Counted from the first letter of the stretch, positions 5,648 to 12,847 are shown. The stretch is 13,945 bases of DNA from Chloroflexi bacterium UBA4736 (GCA_002404015.1 DHIW01000039.1:6801-20745), one strand, 5' to 3'. Numbers and translations are program-made. Notes: a model not told the origin generated them from the letters alone.

Positions 5648-6418
5648 ATGGAAGACGAACGCAGGACAATTCTTTCGAAGGTCGCCGCCGGCGAGATAAC
5701 GCCCGAGGAGGGCGCCGGGCTGCTCGAGGAGGTCAAGCCCGCCGCGCCGCCGGCGGCGACCGCGACCGAGCCCGCGGTGCGCCGCATCCGGATCGTGCGC
5801 TCGTTCGGCCAGGTCGAGGTCACCGGCGACCCCACCGTTCGGGAGGCGGTCGCCGAGGGCCCCCACGTGGCTCGCCGAGAGGGTGACACGCTGTACATCG
5901 AGAGCGACGAGGCCGACGACGAGGCGGGCGGATTCACCTTCGCCCAGCAGCGCGTCCGCATCCGCATCGGCGGCGTCAACGTCAACAACCGGCTTCGGGT
6001 CCGGGTCAATCCCGATCTGCCGCTGGAGGTGGAGTCCCAGGCCGGCACGCTGCGCATCCGGGGCGTCCACTCCTCCATCAAGGCCGAGGCCCAGGCGGGG
6101 TCGACCCAGATCGAGGACTTCCGAGGCCCACTCGACCTCTCCATCCAGGCCGGCTCGGTAAGGGCCGAAGGCGTGCTCGACCATGGCGAATCGCACATCC
6201 GGTGCGAGGCAGGCCATGTCCGCCTCCACCTCTTGAAAGGCTCCAGCGTGCGGATCACCGCCCGCGCCAGCCTGGGCAAGGTCACCGTGGACGGCGAGAA
6301 TGGCGGCTCGACCTGGACCATCGGCAGCGGCATGCGCGAGGCCGTCATCGGCGACGGCGCCGCGACCCTCGCTGTCGAGGCCAGCATGGGCAACGTGAGG
6401 GTGAGCAGAGACCGATGA
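5648..6418 (+). CDS. DUF4097-type beta-helix protein with SHOCT-like N-terminal motif
   Basis: 256 residues from ATG 5648; an in-frame ATG at 5630 would add six residues but lies within the predicted promoter. Residues 1-29 form a short charged helical motif (ILSKVAAGEITPEEGAGLL) like the N-terminus of Bacillus YvlB/LiaX-type proteins. An Ala/Pro linker follows, then a repetitive beta domain (from about 45) with DUF4097 'putative adhesin' character: LEVESQAGTLRIRGVHSS, IKAEAQAGSTQIEDFRG, LSIQAGSVRAEGVLDHG, IRCEAGHVRLHLLKGS, ITARASLGKVTVDG. No signal peptide or membrane helix is seen, so it is probably cytosolic or peripheral. The stop overlaps the next ATG (ATGA). The role is unknown; family relatives are tied to envelope stress. 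Confidence 0.75.
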   Translation: MEDERRTILSKVAAGEITPEEGAGLLEEVKPAAPPAATATEPAVRRIRIVRSFGQVEVTGDPTVREAVAEGPHVARREGDTLYIESDEADDEAGGFTFAQQRVRIRIGGVNVNNRLRVRVNPDLPLEVESQAGTLRIRGVHSSIKAEAQAGSTQIEDFRGPLDLSIQAGSVRAEGVLDHGESHIRCEAGHVRLHLLKGSSVRITARASLGKVTVDGENGGSTWTIGSGMREAVIGDGAATLAVEASMGNVRVSRDR

Positions 6419-6777
6419 CCCAGCAGCGCTCAGCCCCCCGCGACTGCCCGGTCTGCGGCGACCGCCTGGCCCTCACCCGGCTAAGCTGTGGCGCCTGCGG
6501 CACCGAGCTCTCGGGCAATTTCGAGTCGTGCGACTTCTGCTCCCTGTCCCCGGACGACCGGGAGGTGCTCCGCGTTTTCCTCGCCTCGCGCGGAAACATG
6601 AAGGACCTCGAGCGCCACCTGGGGGTGAGCTACCCGACCGCCCGCGCCCGCTTCGACGGCCTGCTGGCTCGCCTGGGCATCGACCGACCCGCGAGCCCGC
6701 CACCCAAGGTGGACCTGCTGGAGCAGCTGGCGCGCGGCGAGATCGACGTTGACGAAGCGATGAGGAGGCTTGGCTGA
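6415..6777 (+). CDS. DUF2089-family zinc-ribbon and helix-turn-helix protein
   Basis: 120 residues. Three CxxC pairs (Cys11/14, 25/28, 39/42) form a zinc-ribbon-like head. They are followed by a sigma-70 region 4-like helix-turn-helix (about 46-88: SPDDREVLRVFLASRGNMKD and LGVSYPTARARFDGLLARL) and a C-terminal helical motif LLEQLARGEIDVDEAMRRLG (101-120). This layout is that of DUF2089, predicted DNA-binding proteins often found beside DUF4097 genes. ATG 6415 overlaps the upstream stop by 4 nt, and the stop shares one base with the next ATG, so the three genes are translated as a coupled set. It may regulate its own operon (inference). Confidence 0.8.
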   Translation: MTQQRSAPRDCPVCGDRLALTRLSCGACGTELSGNFESCDFCSLSPDDREVLRVFLASRGNMKDLERHLGVSYPTARARFDGLLARLGIDRPASPPPKVDLLEQLARGEIDVDEAMRRLG

Positions 6778-7022
6778 TGGACGTTCATGGAGACTGGGTC
6801 CACTTCGCCACGATGCGCCGCCGAGAGCTGCTGGAGCGCAGCCGGAGCCGAGCCGCCCTGACCGGTAGCGGCCCCAGCCTGTCGCTGCGCGCCCGCCTTG
6901 CGGGCGGCCTGCGGAGACTGGCGCGCCGGCTGGAGCCGGTCGACCGCGACCTGGTGCACACCCTGCGCCTGCTCGCCAACGGCGAGCTGGACGTGGAGCA
7001 GACGCTGAGGTTGATCCCGTGA
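6777..7022 (+). CDS. Small basic protein ending in the same SHOCT-like motif
   Basis: 81 residues, rich in Arg and Leu, with no cysteine. The middle (LRARLAGGLRRLARRLEPV) could be an amphipathic helix. The last 20 residues, HTLRLLANGELDVEQTLRLI plus P, closely match the C-terminus of the preceding DUF2089 protein and the N-terminus of the DUF4097 protein. ATG 6777 shares its A with the upstream TGA (TGATG), supporting real, coupled translation. I do not recognise a named family. The shared motif suggests it interacts with, or is controlled like, its two neighbours. Confidence 0.65.
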   Translation: MDVHGDWVHFATMRRRELLERSRSRAALTGSGPSLSLRARLAGGLRRLARRLEPVDRDLVHTLRLLANGELDVEQTLRLIP

Positions 7023-7091
7023 CCGCAGCGTGACCTGAGCGTAGCGCCGAGTCCAGCTCCTCCACCCAGCTCTATTTCTGGAGGTCGAACC

Positions 7092-7725
7092 ATGCCCGTT
7101 TCCGCCCGCAACCCGAAGCTGGTGCTGGCCGTGCTCAGCCTCGGCATCTTCATGACGCTCCTGGACCTGACGATCGTCAACATCGCGATCCCGAGCATCG
7201 TGGACTCCCTCCACGCCTCGCTCGATCAGGTCCTCTTGGTCCTGAACGCGTACAGCCTGCTCTACGCCGTGCTGCTGATCACGTCCGCCCGCCTGGGTGA
7301 CCTGTTCGGCCAGCGCAAACCTGTTCGTCGCCGGCATCGTCATCTTCACCGCCGCCTCGGTCTTGAGCGGCCTGGCCCAGGACCCGACCCAGTTGATCCT
7401 GGCCAGGGCGGCCCAGGGTCTCGGCGCCGCCGTGCTGGCTCACCAGGGCCTGCCGATCATGCTCTCGGTGTTCCCGGTTGAGCGCCGCGGCGGGGTGTTC
7501 GCCGTCTACGGCATCCTGGCCGGCCTGGCCGTGGTCGCCGGCCCCACGCTGGGCGGCTTCCTCGTAACCCACTTCGGCTGGCGCCTGGTTTTCGCCTCCA
7601 GCTCTGCCACCTCTGTGGGCCCTTTGCCGGCAAACGGCCCTGTCCACGGCCGCGGATACGGCCGCATCCCGGCGAGCGGCCCGTCCTGGCGCTCAGGTTC
7701 GCGGTCTCGGGACCCTTCACCGTAG
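7092..7725 (+). pseudogene. Broken MFS transporter (DHA2/EmrB type), frameshifted and truncated
   Basis: Starts well: GGAGG lies 8-12 nt before ATG 7092. The first helix carries LDLTIVNIAIPSI (motif D of DHA2 drug/H+ antiporters), and motif A follows as ARLGDLFGQR. At the AAA run 7317-7319 one extra base moves the frame. Dropping it restores QRNLFVAGIVIFTAAS and continues through helix 4, helix 5 (AVYGILAGLAVVAGPTLGGF, motif C GPxxGG) and GWRLVF. Similarity ends near 7600, and an unrelated tail runs to TAG at 7725. About 170 of the usual 450-550 residues remain. Two independent lesions argue for a decayed gene, though the single-base shift alone could be a sequencing error. Confidence 0.8.
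7617..7640. repeat. 24-bp near-perfect palindrome at the MFS break point
   Basis: GGGCCC, TTTGCCGGCAAA and CGGCCC in a row. The central 12 bp form a perfect palindrome, and the arms extend it with one mismatch pair (7622/7635). It lies just after similarity to the transporter ends. A short direct repeat ACGGCCGC, separated by GGAT, follows within about 10 nt. It could be the footprint of the rearrangement, a recombination site, or a chance GC-rich palindrome. Confidence 0.45.
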
Positions 7726-7801
7726 GTCTCGCGGTGCGGTGTCCTGGTCGCGTCAGCAGTGGTCGGGGCCGCCCGCAGCACCACATTCCGCCGTATGTAG
7801 G

Positions 7802-7807
7802 GATAAT
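7802..7807 (+). promoter_or_regulatory. Possible -10 element for the methyltransferase gene
   Basis: GATAAT, one mismatch from TATAAT, 9 nt before GTG 7817. It sits in a locally AT-richer patch. No clear -35 is seen at 17 nt. The transcript would be leaderless or nearly so. Confidence 0.35.
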
Positions 7808-7816
7808 TCGAGCTTC

Positions 7817-8593
7817 GTGGGATACCTCATGGCCGGCCGGGTGTCGGAGACTGAGCGGCTGCGTGTGCAGTCCGGCGTCTGGGAGCCGGCGGGCGCCCGC
7901 GTGCTGGAGTCGATCGGACCGGGCGACGGCCTGCGCGCCCTCGACGTCGGCTGCGGGCCCATGGGCTGGCTCCGCCTCCTGAACGTCTGGGTCGGCCCTG
8001 GCGGCCGGGCGGTGGGGTCCGACGTCCAGGCCGGCATGCTAGAGGCCGCCCGGGAGATGGTCCGGGCGGAGAAACTGGCCAACGTGGAGTTGGTGGAGGA
8101 CGACATCTTCGCGAGCGCCCTCGAGCCCGCCTCCTTCGACCTGGTCCACGCCCGCTTCCAGCTGGCCCCGCTCGGGCGGGCGGAAGCGCAGGTCGCCACC
8201 TTCCGGCGGCTGCTCAAGCCAGGCGGCTGGCTGGTCCTGGAGGAGCCGGACACCGCGTCCTGGCGCTTCGTGCCGGAAGCTCCCGCGGCGATGGAGCTGA
8301 TCGGGCTGATCGTGCGCTCCTTCGCCCTGGCCGGCGGCGACTTCGACGCCGGTCGCAGCCTGCGCTGGCTGCTCGCGAGGCCCGAGATGTGCGCGGCGAT
8401 GGAGGTGCTGGAGCCCAACGACCCCTACCTCCAGGCGCCTCTGCAGTTCGCCAGCTCGCTCGAGCCGAGACTGCTCGAGCTGGTCGGCGATGCAGCGCTG
8501 GCCGACCTCCGCCAGAGGGTCGAAGCCGAGCTCTCAGACGACGCCCGCTGGGGAACGAGCTTCGCCCTCATCCAGGCCTGGGAGCGAAACTAA
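7817..8593 (+). CDS. Class I SAM-dependent methyltransferase
   Basis: 258 residues from GTG 7817 (254 from ATG 7829). The frame is open back to 7739, but that part lies in the debris after the broken transporter, so I reject it. Rossmann motif I is ALDVGCGPMGWLRLLNVW, followed by an acidic residue in VGSDVQAGMLEAAR, motif II-like NVELVEDDIFA, SFDLVHARFQLAPLG, and post-motif LKPGGWLVLEEPDT. Loops after this vary with substrate and give no clue; small-molecule methyltransferases of this type (UbiE/Methyltransf_25 class) act on quinones, polyketides or lipids. No Shine-Dalgarno is seen. It is convergent with the leu operon and separated from it by a hairpin. Confidence 0.82.
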   Translation: MGYLMAGRVSETERLRVQSGVWEPAGARVLESIGPGDGLRALDVGCGPMGWLRLLNVWVGPGGRAVGSDVQAGMLEAAREMVRAEKLANVELVEDDIFASALEPASFDLVHARFQLAPLGRAEAQVATFRRLLKPGGWLVLEEPDTASWRFVPEAPAAMELIGLIVRSFALAGGDFDAGRSLRWLLARPEMCAAMEVLEPNDPYLQAPLQFASSLEPRLLELVGDAALADLRQRVEAELSDDARWGTSFALIQAWERN

Positions 8594-8594
8594 A

Positions 8595-8660
8595 GAGACT
8601 CCCTCCGCCTTATCTTATGGGGAGGGCAGGGGAGGGGGTCTCCCGGAGGGGTTTTCTCGC
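8595..8660. terminator. Probable bidirectional terminator between convergent genes
   Basis: GAGACTCCCTCC (8595-8606) pairs with GGAGGGGGTCTC (8631-8642) over 12 bp with one G-T wobble; the loop is 24 nt. On the plus strand GGGGTTTTCTC follows (8648-8658). On the minus strand a T-rich stretch (TCTTTAGTTT) follows. It lies between the methyltransferase stop and the E1-alpha stop. Confidence 0.55.
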
Positions 8661-8669
8661 TAGGCCGGG

Positions 8670-9650
8670 TCAGCCGGGCGCGAAGACGTGCGCCTCGAGC
8701 TCGTCGGCGCGGGCGTCGGGCTGCTGCTCCGCCCAGTCGGCGGCCTCCCCCGCCTCGACATCCACCTCGTCCCGGATCCGCCTGGCCTGCTGGGCCGTCA
8801 GCCAGCCGCGCGCGATCAGCCAGTCCTCGAACCTCAGCAGCGGATCGTGGCGGGCCGCGTCCTCAAGCTCCTCGGGCGGCCGGTACTTGGCCTGGTTGTC
8901 CTCCGAGGTGTGCGAGTTGATGCGCCAGAGCCGGGCCACGATGAAGGTCGGCCCCTCCCCCGCGCGCGCCCGCCGGACCGCCTCCCGGGCGGCCGCGTAG
9001 CAGGCGGGGACGTCCGTTCCGTCCACCCGCACCCCCAGCATCCCGTAGCCCTCGGCCCGCGCGGCGAGGTCGGGGTTGCCGGCCTGGAGCGAGAGCGGCA
9101 CGGAGATGGCGTAGCCGTTGTTCTCGCAGACGAACACGACCGGCAGGCGGTGCACGCCCGCGAAGTTCAGGCCCTCGTGGAAGTCCCCCTTGCTGGTCGC
9201 CCCGTCCCCGAAGCTGCAGAGCGTGACGCGGCCGTCGCCCAGCAGCTTGCTGGCGTACGCGACCCCGGCCGCCTTGGGGATCCAGGCCGCGACCACCTGG
9301 GACACGGGCGCGATGTTGAGCCGCTTGTGGGCGAAGGAGCCGCCGGGGATGTTGCGGCCGCCCGAGAGCGGGTCGCCTGCCTTGGCGAAGACCGCCAGCA
9401 TCCACTCCCGGGGCGTGAGGCCGCGGGCGACGGCGTTGCCCAGGCCGCGATAGTGAGGCACCAGCCAGTCGTCGGGGGTGAGGGCGGCGGTGGCGGCGAC
9501 CTGGATGCCCTCGTGGCCCCGACTGGAGCCCACGAAAGGCGCGCGGCCCTGCTTGACCAGGATGTGCATGCGGTCGTCGAGCGCCTTCGCCACGCACATG
9601 GCGCGGTGGATGCGCAGGTACTCGTCGGGCTGCGCTTCCTCGAGCGTCAG
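8670..9650 (-). CDS. 2-oxoacid dehydrogenase E1 component, alpha subunit
   Basis: Thiamine-diphosphate subunit of a branched-chain or pyruvate dehydrogenase complex, which decarboxylates a 2-oxoacid before acyl transfer to lipoyl-E2. The TPP motif runs from GDGATSKGDF (148-157) to ENNGYAIS (NN at 167-168). Family segments: SRGHEGIQVAATAAL, PHYRGLGNAVARG, INSHTSEDNQAKYR. GDGATS.GDFHE..NFAGV resembles branched-chain E1-alpha more than pyruvate E1-alpha. The first ATG (9599) cuts into the conserved N-terminal helix. The frame opens after TGA, and the only plausible earlier start is CTG 9650, whose CTGA overlaps the upstream stop; this gives 326 residues. It is the last gene of the leu operon; no E1-beta, E2 or E3 is in the window. 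Confidence 0.85.
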   Translation of the reverse strand: MTLEEAQPDEYLRIHRAMCVAKALDDRMHILVKQGRAPFVGSSRGHEGIQVAATAALTPDDWLVPHYRGLGNAVARGLTPREWMLAVFAKAGDPLSGGRNIPGGSFAHKRLNIAPVSQVVAAWIPKAAGVAYASKLLGDGRVTLCSFGDGATSKGDFHEGLNFAGVHRLPVVFVCENNGYAISVPLSLQAGNPDLAARAEGYGMLGVRVDGTDVPACYAAAREAVRRARAGEGPTFIVARLWRINSHTSEDNQAKYRPPEELEDAARHDPLLRFEDWLIARGWLTAQQARRIRDEVDVEAGEAADWAEQQPDARADELEAHVFAPG

Positions 9651-11041
9651 AAACCCTCACTCTCACCGCTCAGGGCGGTGGCCAGCTCCACGACCTCCTC
9701 GGCGGTCACGCCGAGACCGTTCAGGTGCGCGTAGTAGTCGTGCTGAAACTGCCTGAAGTCGGCGCTCTCCGCCCGCTCCTCGCGCACGAGCTTCACCTGC
9801 TCCATGACCCGGGCCACGAGGTCCGCGTCATAGCGCATCCCGGCCTGCTTGAGCGCGTGCTCGATGACCAGGGTGCCCGAGTGCTTGCCGTAGACGTACT
9901 GCACCTCAGCGCCCAGGTCCTCGGGCGGGATGAACTGGTAGATCGCGGGGTGGATCAGCATGCCGGCCGTGTGGATGCCGGACTCGTGGCTGAAGACGTT
10001 CAGTCCGATCCCCGGCTCGGTGGGCTGCACCGGGATGCCGCTGATGCGCTCCATGAAGCGGGCCAGCTCGCGCAGCTTCTCGTACTTGAAGCCCGGGATC
10101 TCGATGTCGAACAGGTAGCGCAGCTGGAGCAGGACCTGGTGCATGGGCGCGTTGCCGGTCCGCTCGCCGATGCCGTTCACCGAGGTCGTGAAGACGTCCG
10201 CGCCGCTGCCCAGCGCGACCACCGTGTTCCAGGCCCCGACCCCGAGGTCGTTGTGGAAGTGCACCACCAGCGGCGTGTCAGGCGTCGCCGCCTTGAGCTC
10301 GGAGATGTACTCCTGGACAGCGTAGGGCGAGTAGCAGCCGACGGTGTCGGGGGTGGACGGCCGGGTCCCGCCGGCCGCGATTCCATCCCGGTGGAGGCGC
10401 TTGATGTACTCGATGTCCGCGCGGCTCCCGTCCTCCCCGCCGAACTCGACCTCGCGAGCGCCCTGGGCCCGCGCGTACGAGATGGCCTCGCACAGCATCC
10501 GCACATTGGCGTCGCGGTAGAACTCGACCGGCAGCTCCAGCCACTCTGACGCGGGCACGCCTTCGCGGGCCAGCAGCGTCTTGCCCAGCTTGTACTTCAC
10601 GTGGAGGTCCGAAGCCGACGTGAACACGAAGTAGGTGACCTCGTCGCGGCTATAGCCCAGCTCGTCGATGACGCGCATGGTGGCGTCGATGTCCTTGGGG
10701 TTGCTGCGCATCATGCACAGCACCTCCAGGTCAGCCCGGATCTCGCCTCGCTTGCGGCCCTCGAGGACCAGCCGCAGCGTCTCCCGCTCCGTCTCCGAGA
10801 CGGCCGGAAAGCCCACGTCCATGATGTGCACGCCGATGTCGGAGAGCAGCCTCGCCAGCTCGTACTTGCGTGCGGGCGAGATGGCAACGCCGGGCATCTG
10901 CTCGCCGTCGCGAAGCGTGTCGTCGTAGACCCGAATCCTGTCCGCCGGCGGGAACTTCAGGTCGTGCTGGAACCGGCTCGGCGGCCGGACCAGGTCGGCC
11001 AGGGCCTCCTGCAGCTCGACGGGCGGATCAGAGCCTTCCAG
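9647..11041 (-). CDS. 2-isopropylmalate/homocitrate synthase-family enzyme without regulatory domain
   Basis: DRE-TIM metallolyase that condenses acetyl-CoA with a 2-oxoacid. The N-terminal signature YDDTLRDGEQ lies just upstream of the first ATG (10897), so the gene must start earlier. Other motifs: metal-binding HFHNDLG, NGIGERTGN, FSHESGIHTAG, YGKHSG. From CTG 11041 it has 464 residues; it ends soon after the catalytic and subdomain regions, so the LeuA allosteric dimer domain (about 130 residues) is absent. No ATG, GTG or TTG in frame lies between the end of leuD and the signature; CTG 11041 has AGAGGAAAGG just upstream and overlaps leuD by 14 nt. In a leu operon isopropylmalate synthase is likeliest, but homocitrate or citramalate synthase cannot be excluded. 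Confidence 0.82.
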   Translation of the reverse strand: MEGSDPPVELQEALADLVRPPSRFQHDLKFPPADRIRVYDDTLRDGEQMPGVAISPARKYELARLLSDIGVHIMDVGFPAVSETERETLRLVLEGRKRGEIRADLEVLCMMRSNPKDIDATMRVIDELGYSRDEVTYFVFTSASDLHVKYKLGKTLLAREGVPASEWLELPVEFYRDANVRMLCEAISYARAQGAREVEFGGEDGSRADIEYIKRLHRDGIAAGGTRPSTPDTVGCYSPYAVQEYISELKAATPDTPLVVHFHNDLGVGAWNTVVALGSGADVFTTSVNGIGERTGNAPMHQVLLQLRYLFDIEIPGFKYEKLRELARFMERISGIPVQPTEPGIGLNVFSHESGIHTAGMLIHPAIYQFIPPEDLGAEVQYVYGKHSGTLVIEHALKQAGMRYDADLVARVMEQVKLVREERAESADFRQFQHDYYAHLNGLGVTAEEVVELATALSGESEGF

Positions 11042-11564
11042 CCGCCCTTTCCTCTTGCAGGCGCTTGCGGACCCAGGGCACCAGCCCGCCCATCGCGATC
11101 AGCTCGTTCATGAACTGGGGAAAGGCTTCGCACTCGTACTGGTCGCCCTTCGTGAAATTGCGGATGACGCCCTCCTCCAGGTCGACCTCCAGCTCATCGC
11201 CCTCGGCGATGCCCTCGGCTGCCTGGGGTGACTGCAGGATCGGATAGCCGAGGTTGATGGAGTTGCGAAAGAAGATCCTCGCGTAGGAGTCGGCGATGAC
11301 GCAGGAGATGCCGGCGCCCCGGATGGCGATCGGGGCGATCTCCCGCGATGAGCCGCAGCCGAAGTTGGAGCCGGCCGCCAGGATGTCGCCGGGCTGGATC
11401 TTCTGGGACCAGCCCTCGTTGCCGGGCACCCCGCTCATGGCGAACTCGCCGAGCTTCTTTTCGTCCAGCGAGTAGATGGCGTACTTGGCCGGGATGATCT
11501 GATCGGTGTCGACGTTGTCGCCGAACCTCCAGGCACCCCCTCTGAGCACCGTCGCGGCCGTCAT
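11028..11564 (-). CDS. leuD: 3-isopropylmalate dehydratase small subunit
   Basis: Swivelling small subunit that pairs with LeuC to isomerise 2- to 3-isopropylmalate. It has 178 residues, with DNVDTDQIIPAKY at the N-terminus and the substrate-binding FGCGSSREIAPIA (68-80). The specificity loop reads YAIY (28-31). In the archaeal-type family the homoaconitase form has Arg here (YLRT), while isopropylmalate isomerase has a hydrophobic residue (YLVY), so this favours the leucine pathway. ATG 11564 overlaps the leuC stop by 4 nt (ATGA), and the 3' end overlaps the synthase gene. The short LeuC and this LeuD form the LeuC2/LeuD2 (archaeal-like) pair. Confidence 0.9.
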   Translation of the reverse strand: MTAATVLRGGAWRFGDNVDTDQIIPAKYAIYSLDEKKLGEFAMSGVPGNEGWSQKIQPGDILAAGSNFGCGSSREIAPIAIRGAGISCVIADSYARIFFRNSINLGYPILQSPQAAEGIAEGDELEVDLEEGVIRNFTKGDQYECEAFPQFMNELIAMGGLVPWVRKRLQEERAAGRL

Positions 11565-12847
11565 ACGCCGACCGGCTCGCGGCTCATGACTTCCCTGGGG
11601 TGGATGATCTCCCCGGCCACCGCGCTGGCTGCCGCGACGGTGGGATTGGCGAGATAGACGAGCGCCTTGGGGTCGCCCATGCGCCCCGGGAAGTTGCGGT
11701 TGGTCGTGCTGAGGCAGACCTCGCCCTCGCCGAGAACCCCCATGTGGCCGCCCAGGCAGGCGCCGCAGGTGGAGGCCGTCCAGGCCGCGCCCGCGTCCAT
11801 GAAGACGCCGATCAGGCCCTCACGCTCGGCCATCCGGGCCACCTCTTCCGAGGAGGGCGTGATGATCATGCGCAGGCCGGGCGCAACCCGGCGGCCCTTG
11901 AGCACCGCCGCCACCTTGCGCAGGTCGGTGATCCGGCTGTTGGTGCAGGAGCCAACGAAGACCTGGTCGAGCCGGGTGCCGGCCACCTCCGAGATGGTCG
12001 CCATGTTGTCCGGCGACATCGGCTTGGCCAGCGTGATCTCGACCTTCTCGGCGTCGAACTCGAACACCCGCTCGTACTGGGCGTCAGGGTCCGACGAGAC
12101 GGGCGTGTACTCGCGCTTGGCCCGCCCTTTCAGGTACTCCTCGGTCACCTCGTCGCACTCCATGATCCCGTTTTTGGCTCCGGCCTCGATCGCCATGTTG
12201 GTCATCGTCAGGCGACCCTCCATGTCGATGTGCTTCAGGGCCTCCCCGGTGTGCTCCATGGCCTTCGAGCGCGCCCCGTCGACACCGATCGTCCCGATCA
12301 CGTGGAGGATCAGGTCCTTCGACTCGACCCACTCGGACAGGCGGTTGTGATAGACGAACTTGAGCGTCTCCGGCACCCGGAACCAGAGCTCGCCGAGCGA
12401 GAAGACGCAGGCCAGGTCAGTCGAGCCGATGCCGGTCGCGAAGTTGTTCAACGCGCCGTAGGTGCAGGAGTGGGAGTCGGCTCCGACGACCAGCTCGCCC
12501 GGCAGGACGAGGCCCTTCTCGGGGAGGACCGTGTGACAGATGCCACCCTGGCCGACCTCGAAGTAGTACTTGATCCCCATGTCGTGGGCGAACTCGCGGG
12601 TCAGCCGCCCCAGCGTGGCGCTGGCCGCGTCCTTGGCGGGCTGGAAGTGGTCCTGGGTGATGGCGACGCGCTCGGGGTCCCACACCTTCTCGGCGCCCAT
12701 CTGCTCGCGCATGACGCGCCCGGCCGGCGGGATCGTCAGGTCGTGGCCCATCGCGAAGTCCACCCTGGCGAGCAACAGGTCGCCGGGGCGCACCTGCTCG
12801 CGGCCGGCGGCGCGAGCCAGGATCTTCTCGCTCATCGTCATGCCCAT
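11561..12847 (-). CDS. leuC: 3-isopropylmalate dehydratase large subunit
   Basis: Aconitase-superfamily [4Fe-4S] hydro-lyase, 428 residues, the shorter type also found in archaea and many non-proteobacteria (classic LeuC is about 470). Cluster ligands are Cys301 (VGSCTNSR), Cys361 and Cys364 (STCGACLGGHMG). Other motifs: GADSHSCTYGALNNFATGIG (123-142) and the substrate region STTNRNFPGRMG. Of three close in-frame ATGs I took the first (12847). TAGGAG, overlapping the leuB stop, can serve as Shine-Dalgarno about 12 nt upstream; the third ATG (12835) is possible. It lies 15 nt after leuB and overlaps leuD by 4 nt. Confidence 0.92.
   Translation of the reverse strand: MGMTMSEKILARAAGREQVRPGDLLLARVDFAMGHDLTIPPAGRVMREQMGAEKVWDPERVAITQDHFQPAKDAASATLGRLTREFAHDMGIKYYFEVGQGGICHTVLPEKGLVLPGELVVGADSHSCTYGALNNFATGIGSTDLACVFSLGELWFRVPETLKFVYHNRLSEWVESKDLILHVIGTIGVDGARSKAMEHTGEALKHIDMEGRLTMTNMAIEAGAKNGIMECDEVTEEYLKGRAKREYTPVSSDPDAQYERVFEFDAEKVEITLAKPMSPDNMATISEVAGTRLDQVFVGSCTNSRITDLRKVAAVLKGRRVAPGLRMIITPSSEEVARMAEREGLIGVFMDAGAAWTASTCGACLGGHMGVLGEGEVCLSTTNRNFPGRMGDPKALVYLANPTVAAASAVAGEIIHPREVMSREPVGV

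Noticed and set aside
7506..7784. Minus-strand 92-codon frame across the transporter break point
   Set aside because: Half of it is antisense to recognisable transporter sequence; the remainder is Pro/Gly/Arg-rich with no domain. It may only reflect the GC-rich palindrome region.
8607..8630. Insertion sequence or repeat remnant between the convergent genes
   Set aside because: The purine-rich segment is explained as the loop of a 12-bp inverted repeat acting as terminator; no transposase or target duplication is seen.
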